The position numbers and the translations under genes were made by a program. From the NCBI RefSeq assembly GCF_050268245.1, contig NZ_JBNNGK010000007.1, positions 124,001 to 188,000 on the forward strand: a stretch of DNA of 64,000 nucleotides. Reading direction: 5' to 3'. Below, one piece after another: positions 37,530 to 46,634 of this stretch (the first letter of the stretch is position 1; each line of letters starts with the position of its first letter). Source of the DNA: JBNNGK01 sp050268245. GTDB lineage: Bacteria; Pseudomonadota; Gammaproteobacteria; Enterobacterales; Enterobacteriaceae. The notes beneath the pieces are model-generated. The model was not told the DNA's origin, did no database searches, and saw only the letters and a program-made list of their open reading frames with translations.

Positions 37530-39239
37530 GTGCACTCCGTTTTTGAAATGTTGTTAGCGGTGTTTGATCGCGCTGCGTTGATGTTAATTTGTCTGTTTTT
37601 CCTTACCCGCACCCGTCAGTTCCGCCAACTGTTGCAAAAAGAAGATCACACATCATTGGAGTTGGCGGCAGTTACTGCCATCTTCTCGCTGTTTGCCATC
37701 TTTAGTACCTATTCCGGTATTAACGTCGAAGGCTCGTTGGTCAACGTACGGGTGATCGCCATTATGGCGGGTGGCATTTTATTCGGCCCGTGGGTCGGCA
37801 TCATGACCGGCATTATTGCCGGTTCACACCGCTATCTGATCGACATCGACGGCATCACCTCCGTTCCCTGCCTAATCACCAGCATCATTGCCGGTATTTG
37901 CGCCGCGTATATCAACCTAAAAGTCAAAAAAGAACAGCGCTGGCGGGTCGGTATTTTGGGCGGCATGCTGTGCGAAAGCCTGACCATGTTGTTGATTGTG
38001 TTGTGGGCTAAACCGACCGAACTGGGGCTGGATATCGTGTCCAAAATTGCCCTGCCCATGATCCTCGGAACGGTGTGTATCGGTCTGATCGTGCTGCTGG
38101 TGCAAAGCGTTGAAGATGAAAAGGAAGTGATTGCGGCACGGCAGGCTAAACTGGCGTTGGATATTGCCCACAAAACTCTCCCTTACTTTCGTAACGTTAA
38201 TAGTGAATCGCTGACCACAATTTGTGACATCATCCGCCACGATATTCAGGCCGATGCCGTCGCGATGACCGATACGCATCGCGTATTGGCCTACGTCGGC
38301 GTTGGCGAAGAACATTATCCCGTTGGCCGCGAGAGCCTAAGCCGGGTAACGCGCGACAGTATCCGTCACGGTAAAATCATTATCAAAAACAATCTAGAGA
38401 ACCCGGCAACACCACAGATTCACTCTCAATTGGTGATCCCACTGTGGGAGAAAGGGGAAGTCAGTGGCGCGTTGAAGATCTATTACTGTCACGCACACCA
38501 AATTACCAATACGCTCAAGGTGATGGCCGTCGGTTTGTCCCAGATTATTTCTACCCAGATGGAAGTTTCGCGTATTGAACAACTGCGCCAAATGGCTGAT
38601 AAAGCCGAAATGCGTGCGCTACAAAGCAAGATTAACCCCCACTTTCTGTTCAACGCGTTGAATGCCATCTCATCTTCGATCCGCCTTAATCCAGACACCG
38701 CACGCCAGCTGATTATCAACCTGTCACGCTACCTGCGCTACAATTTGGAGCTCAACGACGAATTTATCGATATTCGTAAAGAGCTGCACCAAATCCAAGA
38801 TTATATCGCCATCGAACAGGCGCGCTTCGGCAATAAACTGACGGTGATTTATGATATTGATGACGATATTGCCGTACGTATCCCCAGCCTATTGATCCAA
38901 CCGTTGGTGGAGAATGCTATCGTGCACGGTATTTTGCCGCATAAAGGCCAAGGAGTGGTGGTGATCGCCGTGAAAGATTTGGATGACCGGGTCAGGATTT
39001 CGGTGAAAGACACTGGCAACGGCATCAGCCAAGAGGTGATCGAGCGCGTCGCACGCAACGAAATGCCGAGCCATAACATTGGCTTGCTCAATGTCCATCA
39101 CCGTGTATCGTTGCTGTACGGCGAAGGTTTAGACATTCGCCGCCTGAACCCAGGCACGGAAATCGCCTTTACCATCAGCAAAAACGGCAGCAAATTGCAC
39201 AACGAAACCACCGAACGACCGGCGGGAGAAGGATCATGA
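37530..39239 (+). CDS. ypdA: Pyruvate-sensing histidine kinase YpdA (PyrS)
   Basis: LytS-type sensor kinase that detects extracellular pyruvate in E. coli. 569 residues: 5TM-LYT membrane sensor (about 1-195), GAF domain (about 215-345), then the kinase core with H371 in NPHFLFNALNAISSS and the ATPase motifs (QPLVENAIVHGI, DTGNGIS). It starts at GTG 37530, giving MHSVFEMLLAVFDRAALML, aligned to the E. coli start. It overlaps ypdB by ATGA. Confidence 0.95.
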   Translation: MHSVFEMLLAVFDRAALMLICLFFLTRTRQFRQLLQKEDHTSLELAAVTAIFSLFAIFSTYSGINVEGSLVNVRVIAIMAGGILFGPWVGIMTGIIAGSHRYLIDIDGITSVPCLITSIIAGICAAYINLKVKKEQRWRVGILGGMLCESLTMLLIVLWAKPTELGLDIVSKIALPMILGTVCIGLIVLLVQSVEDEKEVIAARQAKLALDIAHKTLPYFRNVNSESLTTICDIIRHDIQADAVAMTDTHRVLAYVGVGEEHYPVGRESLSRVTRDSIRHGKIIIKNNLENPATPQIHSQLVIPLWEKGEVSGALKIYYCHAHQITNTLKVMAVGLSQIISTQMEVSRIEQLRQMADKAEMRALQSKINPHFLFNALNAISSSIRLNPDTARQLIINLSRYLRYNLELNDEFIDIRKELHQIQDYIAIEQARFGNKLTVIYDIDDDIAVRIPSLLIQPLVENAIVHGILPHKGQGVVVIAVKDLDDRVRISVKDTGNGISQEVIERVARNEMPSHNIGLLNVHHRVSLLYGEGLDIRRLNPGTEIAFTISKNGSKLHNETTERPAGEGS

Positions 39240-39970
39240 AAGCCATCATTGTTGAAGACGAGTTTCTTGCTCAAGAGGAGCTCAGCTATCTGATCAAAAA
39301 GCACAGTAACATCCACATCGACGCCACCTTTGAAGACGGGCTAGATGTGTTGAAATACCTGCAAAACAATCAGGTCGATGCCATTTTTCTCGATATCAAT
39401 ATTCCTTCGCTCGATGGCGTGTTGCTGGCGCAAAACATCAGTAAATTCGCCCATCGCCCATCAATCATTTTCATCACCGCGTATAAAGAACACGCGGTGG
39501 AAGCGTTCGAAATTGAGGCTTTCGATTATATTCTTAAGCCCTATCATGAAGCGCGCATCGTCACCATGCTGCAAAAGCTGGAGGCATTGCATCAATCGTC
39601 GGCCGCGGTATCGGAACTCGCTCTCCCCACGGCGCGCAGCAGCCACAGTATTAACTTGATTAAAGATGAGCGAATTATCGTTACCGATATTAACGATATC
39701 TATTATGCGGCAGCCGATGAGAAAGTGACGCGCGTCTATACTCGCCGCGAAGAGTTTGTGATGCCAATGAACATCACTGAGTTTTATAGCCGCTTGCCGG
39801 AGGAGCACTTCTTCCGCTGTCATCGCTCTTACTGCGTTAACCTGTCAAAAATCCGCGAGATCGTGCCGTGGTTTAACAACACCTATATTCTGCGTCTTAG
39901 CGATCTGGAGTTCGAGGTGCCGGTCAGCCGCAGTAAGGTTAAAGAGTTTCGCAAGCTCATGCGTTTGTAA
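39236..39970 (+). CDS. ypdB: LytTR response regulator YpdB (PyrR)
   Basis: Response regulator partner of YpdA; in E. coli it activates yhjX. 244 residues: receiver domain with acidic pocket E7/D8 and phospho-acceptor D53 (AIFLDINIPS), K104-type residue in DYILKPY, and a C-terminal LytTR DNA-binding domain (HFFRCHRSYCVNLSKIREI in parts). Its target motif is found in front of the next gene. Confidence 0.95.
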   Translation: MKAIIVEDEFLAQEELSYLIKKHSNIHIDATFEDGLDVLKYLQNNQVDAIFLDINIPSLDGVLLAQNISKFAHRPSIIFITAYKEHAVEAFEIEAFDYILKPYHEARIVTMLQKLEALHQSSAAVSELALPTARSSHSINLIKDERIIVTDINDIYYAAADEKVTRVYTRREEFVMPMNITEFYSRLPEEHFFRCHRSYCVNLSKIREIVPWFNNTYILRLSDLEFEVPVSRSKVKEFRKLMRL

Positions 39971-40157
39971 AACCCGATGCTGGTGGCGCGCCGTTGGTTG
40001 TTGCACCACTGGCTTGCCCCGCTAATGGGATAGGCTTTTAATCACGCTAACAATTACCACACCTTATTAACACGATAAATTAACAATAAAACATTGATAT
40101 AATTGATATAGATCACATAATATCAGTGCGTTCTGATGGCCTTTTTCGCGTTAAATC

Positions 40158-40188
40158 GGCACTTCATGCAACCCTAGATGCATTTCAT
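40158..40188 (+). promoter_or_regulatory. YpdB-type direct-repeat binding site before yhjX
   Basis: GGCACTTCAT (40158-40167) and TGCATTTCAT (40179-40188) are separated by exactly 11 bases. The known YpdB site at E. coli yhjX is a direct repeat GGCATTTCAT-N11-GGCATTTCAT, so each half differs here by one base. It lies 130-160 bases before the yhjX start. Confidence 0.85.
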
Positions 40189-40318
40189 TCCTCCTCGTGT
40201 GCAACTCATTCCCAATCCGCCGTCCGGTGCGGTTCACAGCTTTATAATATGCCTATTCCGCGAAGTATTGATTACGTCGCAATTTTTGCCACAGGCAACG
40301 CACACAGGAGAAACCGGC

Positions 40319-41551
40319 ATGAAGACTAAACCGGTAAATCGCAGTTTAATCGTTCTGGGTACTATCATTTGCCAAATGGGGCTGGGGACTATCTATACCT
40401 GGAGTCTGTTCAACCAACCGCTGGTGGATAAATTCCATTGGGGTCTGGCCGATGTCGCCACCACGTTTTCCATCACCAGCTTCTTCCTGGCTTTCGCCAC
40501 GCTGTTTGCCGGTAAACTGCAAGAGCGCTTCGGTATCCGCAACCTGACGCTGGTTTCCGGTGTGTTGGTTGGCCTGGGTTTGATTGCCAGCGCGCATGTC
40601 CGTTCATTGGACATGATTTATCTGCTGGCTGGCGTCGTGGTCGGGTTCGCGGTCGGTATTGCCTACATCTCCACCCTGTCGAATCTGATCAAATGGTTCC
40701 CGGCGAACAAGGGGCTGATTTCGGGCATTTCCGTCGGTGCTTTCGGCAGCGGCAGCCTGCTGTTTAAGTATGTCAACGCGGCGTTGATTGCCGATGCTGG
40801 GGTGTCTGGCGCCTTCTTCTACTGGGGTGCGATCGTCATGGCGTTGATCGTGCTTGGCTCACTGCTATTAAAAGAACCGGCCGCCGCCAACGCGTCCACT
40901 GATGCTCGCGTTAGCCTGAGCAATGATTACAGCGTGCGTCAAATGTTGGCTACCAAAGAAGCCTACCTGCTGTTTGCTATCTTCTTCTCCGCCTGTATGA
41001 GTGGCCTGTATCTGATTGGTATCGTGAAAGACATGGGCGTACAACTCGCCGGGATGGATTTAGCCACCGCCGCCAACACCGTGTCTGCCGTCGCTATCTT
41101 CAACACCGCCGGACGCATCATTCTGGGCACCTTGTCAGATAAAGTCGGCCGCATGCGGGTGATCAGTTTCACGATGCTGGTGACCGTGCTGGCTATTGTC
41201 GCCCTGAGTTTCTTCACCCTGAGCCATACCCTGTTCTTCCTGTGTGTCGGTGCCGTTGCCTTCTGCTTTGGCGGTAACATTACGGTCTTCCCAGCTATTG
41301 TCGGTGATTTCTTCGGCCTTAAAAATCACAGTAAAAACTACGGTATTATTTACCAAGGCTTTGGGCTGGGCGCGCTAGCGGGTTCATTCATCGCCAAATA
41401 CTTTGGCGGCTTCCACGCAACCTTTATGGTAATAGGTGTGCTGTCGGTGATTTCCCTACTGATTACCTTATTTATCAAAACACCGCAGGCTGTCGCTCAA
41501 GAAGAGAGCGGCAACGAACAACAGGTGCTGGGCAAAGCCAAACACGCCTAA
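40319..41551 (+). CDS. yhjX: Pyruvate-inducible MFS transporter YhjX
   Basis: Major facilitator of the oxalate/formate-antiporter-like group; in E. coli it is the strongly YpdAB-induced transporter linked to pyruvate uptake. The long frame is open from 40178, but ATG 40319 with CAGGAG 8 bases upstream gives the 410-residue protein (MKTKPVNRSLIVLGTIICQM). Twelve membrane segments; conserved GTIYTWSLFNQPL, LSDKVGRMRV loop and FGLKNHSKNYGIIYQGFG. In E. coli it is unlinked to ypdAB; here it is the next gene. Confidence 0.93.
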   Translation: MKTKPVNRSLIVLGTIICQMGLGTIYTWSLFNQPLVDKFHWGLADVATTFSITSFFLAFATLFAGKLQERFGIRNLTLVSGVLVGLGLIASAHVRSLDMIYLLAGVVVGFAVGIAYISTLSNLIKWFPANKGLISGISVGAFGSGSLLFKYVNAALIADAGVSGAFFYWGAIVMALIVLGSLLLKEPAAANASTDARVSLSNDYSVRQMLATKEAYLLFAIFFSACMSGLYLIGIVKDMGVQLAGMDLATAANTVSAVAIFNTAGRIILGTLSDKVGRMRVISFTMLVTVLAIVALSFFTLSHTLFFLCVGAVAFCFGGNITVFPAIVGDFFGLKNHSKNYGIIYQGFGLGALAGSFIAKYFGGFHATFMVIGVLSVISLLITLFIKTPQAVAQEESGNEQQVLGKAKHA

Positions 41552-41570
41552 TAATCGAGCCATGTTGAAC

Positions 41571-41600
41571 AAGCCCGTCAGATAATCTGACGGGCTTTTT
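41571..41600 (+). terminator. Intrinsic terminator after yhjX
   Basis: AAGCCCGTCAGAT / ATCTGACGGGCTT perfect stem with TTTTT, 20 bases past the stop. It serves yhjX and could act for glk readthrough on the other strand as well. Confidence 0.9.
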
Positions 41601-41744
41601 ATCGTAAATACAGGATGATGTTGTTGCCCCAGCCGACGCGCTGAACCGATGGCTGCTTGATGAAACGCATGCGAACTTGCCAGATGCGGCAAACGGCGCC
41701 ATGATTGCAAGCGATAACCGCGTGATCGCGGCATCCTCATAATG

Positions 41745-42707
41745 TTACAACTGCATGCCCAGCGTTTGTCGCAGGTGAGCCCCTGCCCCCAACAGCCCAG
41801 GTTGCGCATGCGCGATCATAAACACCGGGATATCTTGTACATAGTCCTTAAAGCGCCCTTTGTCTTCAAAAGCGGCGCGGAAGCCAGAAGCCATAAAGAA
41901 CGCCATAAAACGCGGTACGATGCCACCAGCAATATAGACGCCACCAAAGGTGCCCAAGTTCAGCGCCAAATTGCCACCAAAGCGCCCCAAAATGACACAG
42001 AACAGCGATAAGGCACGGCGACAATCGGTACAGCTATCGGCCAATGCACGCTCGGTTACGTCCTTCGGTGCTAGGTTTTCCGGCTGGCGTTTATCAGCTT
42101 TAACAATCGCACGGTATAAATTGACCAAGCCCGGCCCTGAAAGCACCCGCTCGGCAGAAACGTGGCCAACTTCTGCACGCAATACTTCCAGGATAACGTC
42201 TTCTTCTTCGCTGTTTGGCGCAAAATCAACATGCCCGCCTTCGCCGGGCAAGCTTACCCAACGCTGATTCACCTGCACCAAATGTGCAACTCCTAACCCA
42301 GTCCCTGCGCCATAGACCGCAATCGGTTTATCCTTTTGCGGCTTCCCGCCGCCAAACTGCACCACATCAGCATCGGTCAGCATGGGGATCGCCATAGATA
42401 CGGCGGTAAAATCATTAATGACTTCCAGATGGCTGAACCCCAGATTAGCTTTCATCTCTTTGATAGAAAAAGCCCACGAGTGATTGGTCATCGCCACCCA
42501 ATCCTCCGTCACCGGGCAGGCAATGGCGATACACGCATCCTGCACCTCAACCTGATGCTCAGTTAAATAGTGGCGAATCACCGCCTCCAGACTTTCGAAC
42601 TCCAGGCCAGAATACGTTTTCGCTTGGGTAATCTCACCCGTCGCGACGGTGCACAACGCCAGCCGGGCATTGGTACCGCCAACATCCCCTACCAGGGCAT
42701 AGGTCAT
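41745..42707 (-). CDS. glk: Glucokinase
   Basis: ATP-dependent glucose phosphorylation in the cytoplasm. 320 residues, one fewer than E. coli Glk. Phosphate-binding GDVGGTNARLA (7-17), catalytic D99 in VINDFTAVSM, adenosine motif GAGTGLGVAH (133-142), sugar-binding GEGGHVDFAP. Translation starts at ATG 42707 after GGAGAAA. Glk in this place matches the ypdAB-glk linkage of E. coli. Confidence 0.96.
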   Translation of the reverse strand: MTYALVGDVGGTNARLALCTVATGEITQAKTYSGLEFESLEAVIRHYLTEHQVEVQDACIAIACPVTEDWVAMTNHSWAFSIKEMKANLGFSHLEVINDFTAVSMAIPMLTDADVVQFGGGKPQKDKPIAVYGAGTGLGVAHLVQVNQRWVSLPGEGGHVDFAPNSEEEDVILEVLRAEVGHVSAERVLSGPGLVNLYRAIVKADKRQPENLAPKDVTERALADSCTDCRRALSLFCVILGRFGGNLALNLGTFGGVYIAGGIVPRFMAFFMASGFRAAFEDKGRFKDYVQDIPVFMIAHAQPGLLGAGAHLRQTLGMQL

Positions 42708-42913
42708 CAGAGTTTTCTCCGCAAGAAATTAAGCTATCAATAAGAAACTGCACTCACTGTAAAATCCCACAGGAAAAACAACAATCGCCTTTGTTCGACT
42801 GGCTATCCATTAGCGATCTCGATCACAAAAACGTTTCAGCCCTGCTAAATAAATGCGTTCTCACCGTGTTGAAAATCATTACAGTAAAAACGCCTATTAA
42901 CTGTTATTTCGCA

Positions 42914-43606
42914 TCAGGCCAACGCGTATTCCACTGCGGCACGCGCGTGAATGGCCGTGGTATCAAATACCGGCACCGAAGCATCTTGTGCGCCGACCAG
43001 CAGACCGATTTCGGTACAGCCGAAAATAATCCCCTGCGCGCCCTGTAATTCTAAGTTACGGATAATACGGCGGTATTCTTCACGCGACCCATCGCGGATT
43101 TTCCCCATACACAGTTCTTCATAAATAATACGATGCACAATATCGCGATCGGCTGCCACCGGCGTGACCACGTCAATAGCAAAATTATCCTGCAAGCGAC
43201 CACGGTAAAAATCTTGCTCCATGGTAAAACGCGTCCCCAACAGCCCAACGCGACGAATATCCTGTTGACGCACCTGCAAGGCAGTGGCATCAGCAATATG
43301 AATTAACGGTAAACCGCTTGCTTGCTCAATAACATCAGCCACTTTGTGCATGGTATTGGTACAGATAACGATCGCCTCCGCCCCTGCTGCACGTAATGAC
43401 GCCGCCGCTGTGGCGAGTAATTGCCCGGCACCTTGCCAATCACCCTGATGCTGCAAGCGTTCAATTTCATGGAAATCAACGCTATACAGCACAATTTTAG
43501 CAGAGTGTAAGCCGCCCAATTGTTGTTTGACCTGTTCATTGATCATACGATAATAAGGAATGGTCGACTCCCAACTCATTCCGCCCAACAAGCCCAGCAC
43601 TTTCAT
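42914..43606 (-). CDS. Aspartate/glutamate-racemase family protein, YgeA-like
   Basis: PLP-independent amino acid racemase. 230 residues with two catalytic Cys: C82 in IVICTNTMHKVAD and C197 in IIFGCTEIGLLV, the same positions as in E. coli YgeA, a broad-range racemase. N-terminal LGLLGGMSWEST is the family signature. AACACCATG (plus the upstream GAGGAAAA) precedes the start. Natural substrate not inferable. Confidence 0.9.
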   Translation of the reverse strand: MKVLGLLGGMSWESTIPYYRMINEQVKQQLGGLHSAKIVLYSVDFHEIERLQHQGDWQGAGQLLATAAASLRAAGAEAIVICTNTMHKVADVIEQASGLPLIHIADATALQVRQQDIRRVGLLGTRFTMEQDFYRGRLQDNFAIDVVTPVAADRDIVHRIIYEELCMGKIRDGSREEYRRIIRNLELQGAQGIIFGCTEIGLLVGAQDASVPVFDTTAIHARAAVEYALA

Positions 43607-43673
43607 GGTGTTTTCCTCGATCCATGTGATGAAAATGATGACACTATCGTATCCGTCACAACTTGACGATGGG

Positions 43674-44114
43674 TTATTTCACCGCCAGACGGGATTCAAG
43701 CCAACGCTGACGCAAAGTGTCATACAACCAATTATAAAAGAGGGTATACGGCAAGAAAAATAGGAAGAAACCCAACTCCAGCATAAATGCCTGTACCAAC
43801 GTCAAGTTAAGCATCAAGGCAGCAATGGGTACGCCAATCAGCACAAAACCCGCTTCAAAACCCAATGCATGCAGCGCCCGTACCTTTAGGTTTCGCGCGA
43901 CACGAGTGATCGGCCACCAACGGTCAAATCCGGCGTTATAAATAATGTTCCATAGCATCGCGACGCTGGACAGCATGACCGCCAATGCACCGACCTGAAT
44001 CATTGAACGGTTCATCAACCATGCACCAATCGGTGCGCAAATCATCACAGCAATGACTTCGAAACCCACCGCGTGAATCACACGCTCACCCAAAGACTTG
44101 TTTTGCAGTTGCAT
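43674..44114 (-). CDS. PACE-family (AceI-like) membrane transporter
   Basis: 146 residues, two tandem bacterial transmembrane pair domains (BTP, PF05232): RVIHAVGFEVIAVMICAPIGAW and RALHALGFEAGFVLIGVPIAA, each with the conserved R/HA-GFE-G motif including the functional Glu. Relatives such as Acinetobacter AceI export biocides like chlorhexidine. It is divergent from a LysR-type gene, the usual arrangement for its regulation. Confidence 0.9.
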   Translation of the reverse strand: MQLQNKSLGERVIHAVGFEVIAVMICAPIGAWLMNRSMIQVGALAVMLSSVAMLWNIIYNAGFDRWWPITRVARNLKVRALHALGFEAGFVLIGVPIAALMLNLTLVQAFMLELGFFLFFLPYTLFYNWLYDTLRQRWLESRLAVK

Positions 44115-44214
44115 ATTTCACCTGATAAATAGCCATTATTGGAACAATTCAGGTGATTATCATCGTTTTATTGCGTAGATTAAAAATAGGTTCCATCGAA
44201 AAAGTAGATAGATC

Positions 44215-45102
44215 ATGCATTACTCCCCCGAGGCTTTACAGGCTTTTGTCGAAGCGGCCGCACTAGGCTCCTTCTCTGCCGCCGCTCGCAAGCTGCGTAA
44301 AAGTCAGTCAACTATCAGCACTGCCATCGCCAACCTAGAAGCGGATCTGGATTTGACGCTATTTGACCGACAAGCACGGCAACCGGTACTTACCCTCGCC
44401 GGACGTAAAGTCTTGGGTCACGTTCAAGAAATTTTGGCCGCCAACGAGCGTTTGAATGCATTAAGCATCAGGCTGGCTGATCGGGTCGAACCGCGCTTGA
44501 CGATCGTTTTATCCGATACCTATCAACCTCAGCATCACGACAGCCTGATGATACATTTTGAGCGGCGCTATCAGGATATTGAATTGGAATGCATGGTTGC
44601 CGAAGAAGGCGATGTGTTGGACTTGGTACAAAGTGGTCGCGCACATTTGGGGATGCTGGCGGTGCAAACAACTTACCCTCCAGATATCGCCGCAGCGCGG
44701 CTTCCGGAACAAACTGAAATGGGTATTTTCGTCGCCCAACAACACCCACTTGCGCAATGCAACGCCGTAACACCGGAAAAACTCGCCAGCAATCGCCAAC
44801 TGTATCTCAACACCTATACCGCCAACAGTAACAAACCGCAGGGGCGTGTATGGTCAGCACCCAGTTACCTGATGTTACTCGAAATGGCCGAACAAGGGTT
44901 CGGTTGGGCGATCTTGCCGCATTGGCTGGTCAAGCAATACAGCAATGGGCAATTAATAGAGCTGCGCCCACGCGGTTGGCCAATGCTAATTTCGGTCGAT
45001 GCCGTATGGTCAAAACTCACGCCTCCGGGTCCGGCTGGCTCATGGATGTTGGATCGGTTGCTGGAGAATGCCGAAGATCAGGCGGCGACATTGAGTTCCT
45101 GA
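44215..45102 (+). CDS. LysR-type transcriptional regulator
   Basis: 295 residues: N-terminal winged helix-turn-helix (LQAFVEAAALGSFSAAARKL, SQSTISTAIANLE) and a type 2 periplasmic-binding-like effector domain (about 90-290). It lies 100 bases from, and divergent to, the PACE transporter gene, which it probably regulates from the shared gap. The region contains AT-rich sequence but I cannot pick a definite operator. Confidence 0.92.
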   Translation: MHYSPEALQAFVEAAALGSFSAAARKLRKSQSTISTAIANLEADLDLTLFDRQARQPVLTLAGRKVLGHVQEILAANERLNALSIRLADRVEPRLTIVLSDTYQPQHHDSLMIHFERRYQDIELECMVAEEGDVLDLVQSGRAHLGMLAVQTTYPPDIAAARLPEQTEMGIFVAQQHPLAQCNAVTPEKLASNRQLYLNTYTANSNKPQGRVWSAPSYLMLLEMAEQGFGWAILPHWLVKQYSNGQLIELRPRGWPMLISVDAVWSKLTPPGPAGSWMLDRLLENAEDQAATLSS

Positions 45103-45340
45103 GTGGCCAGAACAATGTGGTTGAAGCCTTCCGGCTCGCTACCCTGAGGACGATCGTCAGTGACGGTCTTGTGCCGTTTGCGGTCGCTTGGCATCCAGAC
45201 AAGTCTTAATTTTTGATTGCGCTCCCTTTTTCAGAATGCCGCTGAAATGCCTGCTACGGCAATAGCGATAACATACCGGCAGAGAAATAGATAAGGTGGA
45301 TTAATTGACGTTATGAGCAAAGCCGCCAACAGGAGAAAAT

Positions 45341-45712
45341 ATGTTTAAACCTCTGCTACTGGCCGCTGCATTAATAATAAGTACAGCGCCGCTCACGCAA
45401 CAGGCCGAAGCCAAAGGGCTGAACATTGATTTGCTGCCGGGCGTTTCACTGCGTATTGGCGATCAAGACCAACGCGGCAATTATTGGGATGGCCATGATT
45501 GGCGCGATCGCGATTGGTGGATACGCCATCAGGGTAAGGAGTTAGGTGAGCGCAGCCGCAGAGGCGACTATTGGGACGGCCAGCGCTGGCGCAATGCTGA
45601 TTACTGGCGTAAACACGACTACTTCGATAAAGGCCGATATCGTAAATACGAAAAACATCATTATAAGAAACATCATAAACACAAGTACAAACATCGGCAC
45701 CATCATCACTAA
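45341..45712 (+). CDS. Secreted DUF2502 protein, YpeC-like, with His-rich tail
   Basis: 123 residues: signal peptide to QQAEA, then LLPGVSLRIGDQDQRGNYWDG, a second RGDYWDG copy, and a Lys/His tail (HHYKKHHKHKYKHRHHHH, residues ~105-123) likely to bind metal. It resembles E. coli YpeC (DUF2502), which also lies close to mntH. Function unknown. AGGAG precedes the ATG. Confidence 0.8.
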   Translation: MFKPLLLAAALIISTAPLTQQAEAKGLNIDLLPGVSLRIGDQDQRGNYWDGHDWRDRDWWIRHQGKELGERSRRGDYWDGQRWRNADYWRKHDYFDKGRYRKYEKHHYKKHHKHKYKHRHHHH

Positions 45713-45718
45713 TAATGC

Positions 45719-46630
45719 AGGCCGGGCGTGCCCGGCCACTACGATGGAGTGATGTCGGATGAGATTGCGCAACGAGGTATGCTGTTACCCGTAGGGGCGT
45801 GGCCTGCCGCGCCCGGTTGGTTGCTTGATGCTGAACCCGTGATGCAGGCCGGGCGTGCCCGGCCACGACGGTGGATTGATATCGGCGATATTTGGCAGCG
45901 AGGTATGTTGTTGCCCGTAGGGGCGTGGCCTGCCGCGCCCGGCCGGATGTTTGATGCTGAATACGGAATGCAGGCCGGGAGTGCCCGGCCACTACGGTGG
46001 ATTGATATCGGCGATATTTGGCAGCGAGGTATGTTGTTAGCCGTAGGGGCGTGGCACGCCGCGCCCGGTTGGTTGCTTGATGCTGAACCCGTGATGCAGG
46101 CCGGGCATGCCCGACCACTACGGTGGATTGATACCGACGGGATTTGGCAGCGAAGTATGTTGTTACCCGTAGGGGCGTGGCATGCCGCGCCCGGTTGGTT
46201 GCTTGATGCTGAACCCGAGATGCAGGCCGGGCGTGCCCGGCCACTACGGTGGATTGATACCGGAGGGGATTGCGCTGCGGGGTATGCCGTTAACCGTAGG
46301 GGCGTGGCCTGCCGCGCCCGGTTGGTTGCTTGATGCTGAACCCGAGATGCAGGCCGGGCATGCCCGGCCACTACGGTGGATTGATACCGGAGGGGATTGC
46401 GCTGCGGGGTATGCCGTTAACCGTAGGGGCGTGGCCTGCCGCGCCCGGTTGATTATTTGGCGCCGCATACGGAATGCAGGCCGGGCATACCCGGCCACTC
46501 CGGTGGGTTGATACCGGCGGGATTTGGCAGCGCGTGATGTTGTTACCCGTAGGGGCGTGGCATGCCCGCGCCCGGTTGGTTGCTTGATGCTGAACCCGAG
46601 ATGCAGGCCGGGCGTGCCCGACCACTACGG
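45719..46630. repeat. REP/REPIN-like array, family B, seven to eight doublets
   Basis: Eight GGCCGGGCGTGCCCGGCC-type palindromes ending in CTAC alternate with seven GTAG-headed GGCGTGGCCTGCCGCGCC-type palindromes (GTAG at 45791, 45917, 46043, 46169, 46296, 46423, 46549). The period is 126-127 bases. The linker GATACCGGCGGGATTTGGCA is shared, inverted, with the arrays near entA and entF. It fills the gap between the converging ypeC-like gene and mntH; the last copy ends 5 bases from the mntH stop. Confidence 0.93.
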
Positions 46631-46634
46631 TTGG

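Noticed and set aside
41601..41744. Possible gene remnant between yhjX and glk
   Set aside because: Frames here overlap the terminator and show no recognisable product.
45103..45340. Short frames after the LysR gene
   Set aside because: No family resemblance; the segment probably holds only the promoter of the YpeC-like gene.
45728..46371. Open frames of about 200 codons on both strands
   Set aside because: They lie wholly in the palindrome array; the 126-base period is a multiple of three, so one unit repeats as a 42-residue block and stays open by chance. No ribosome binding site or family.
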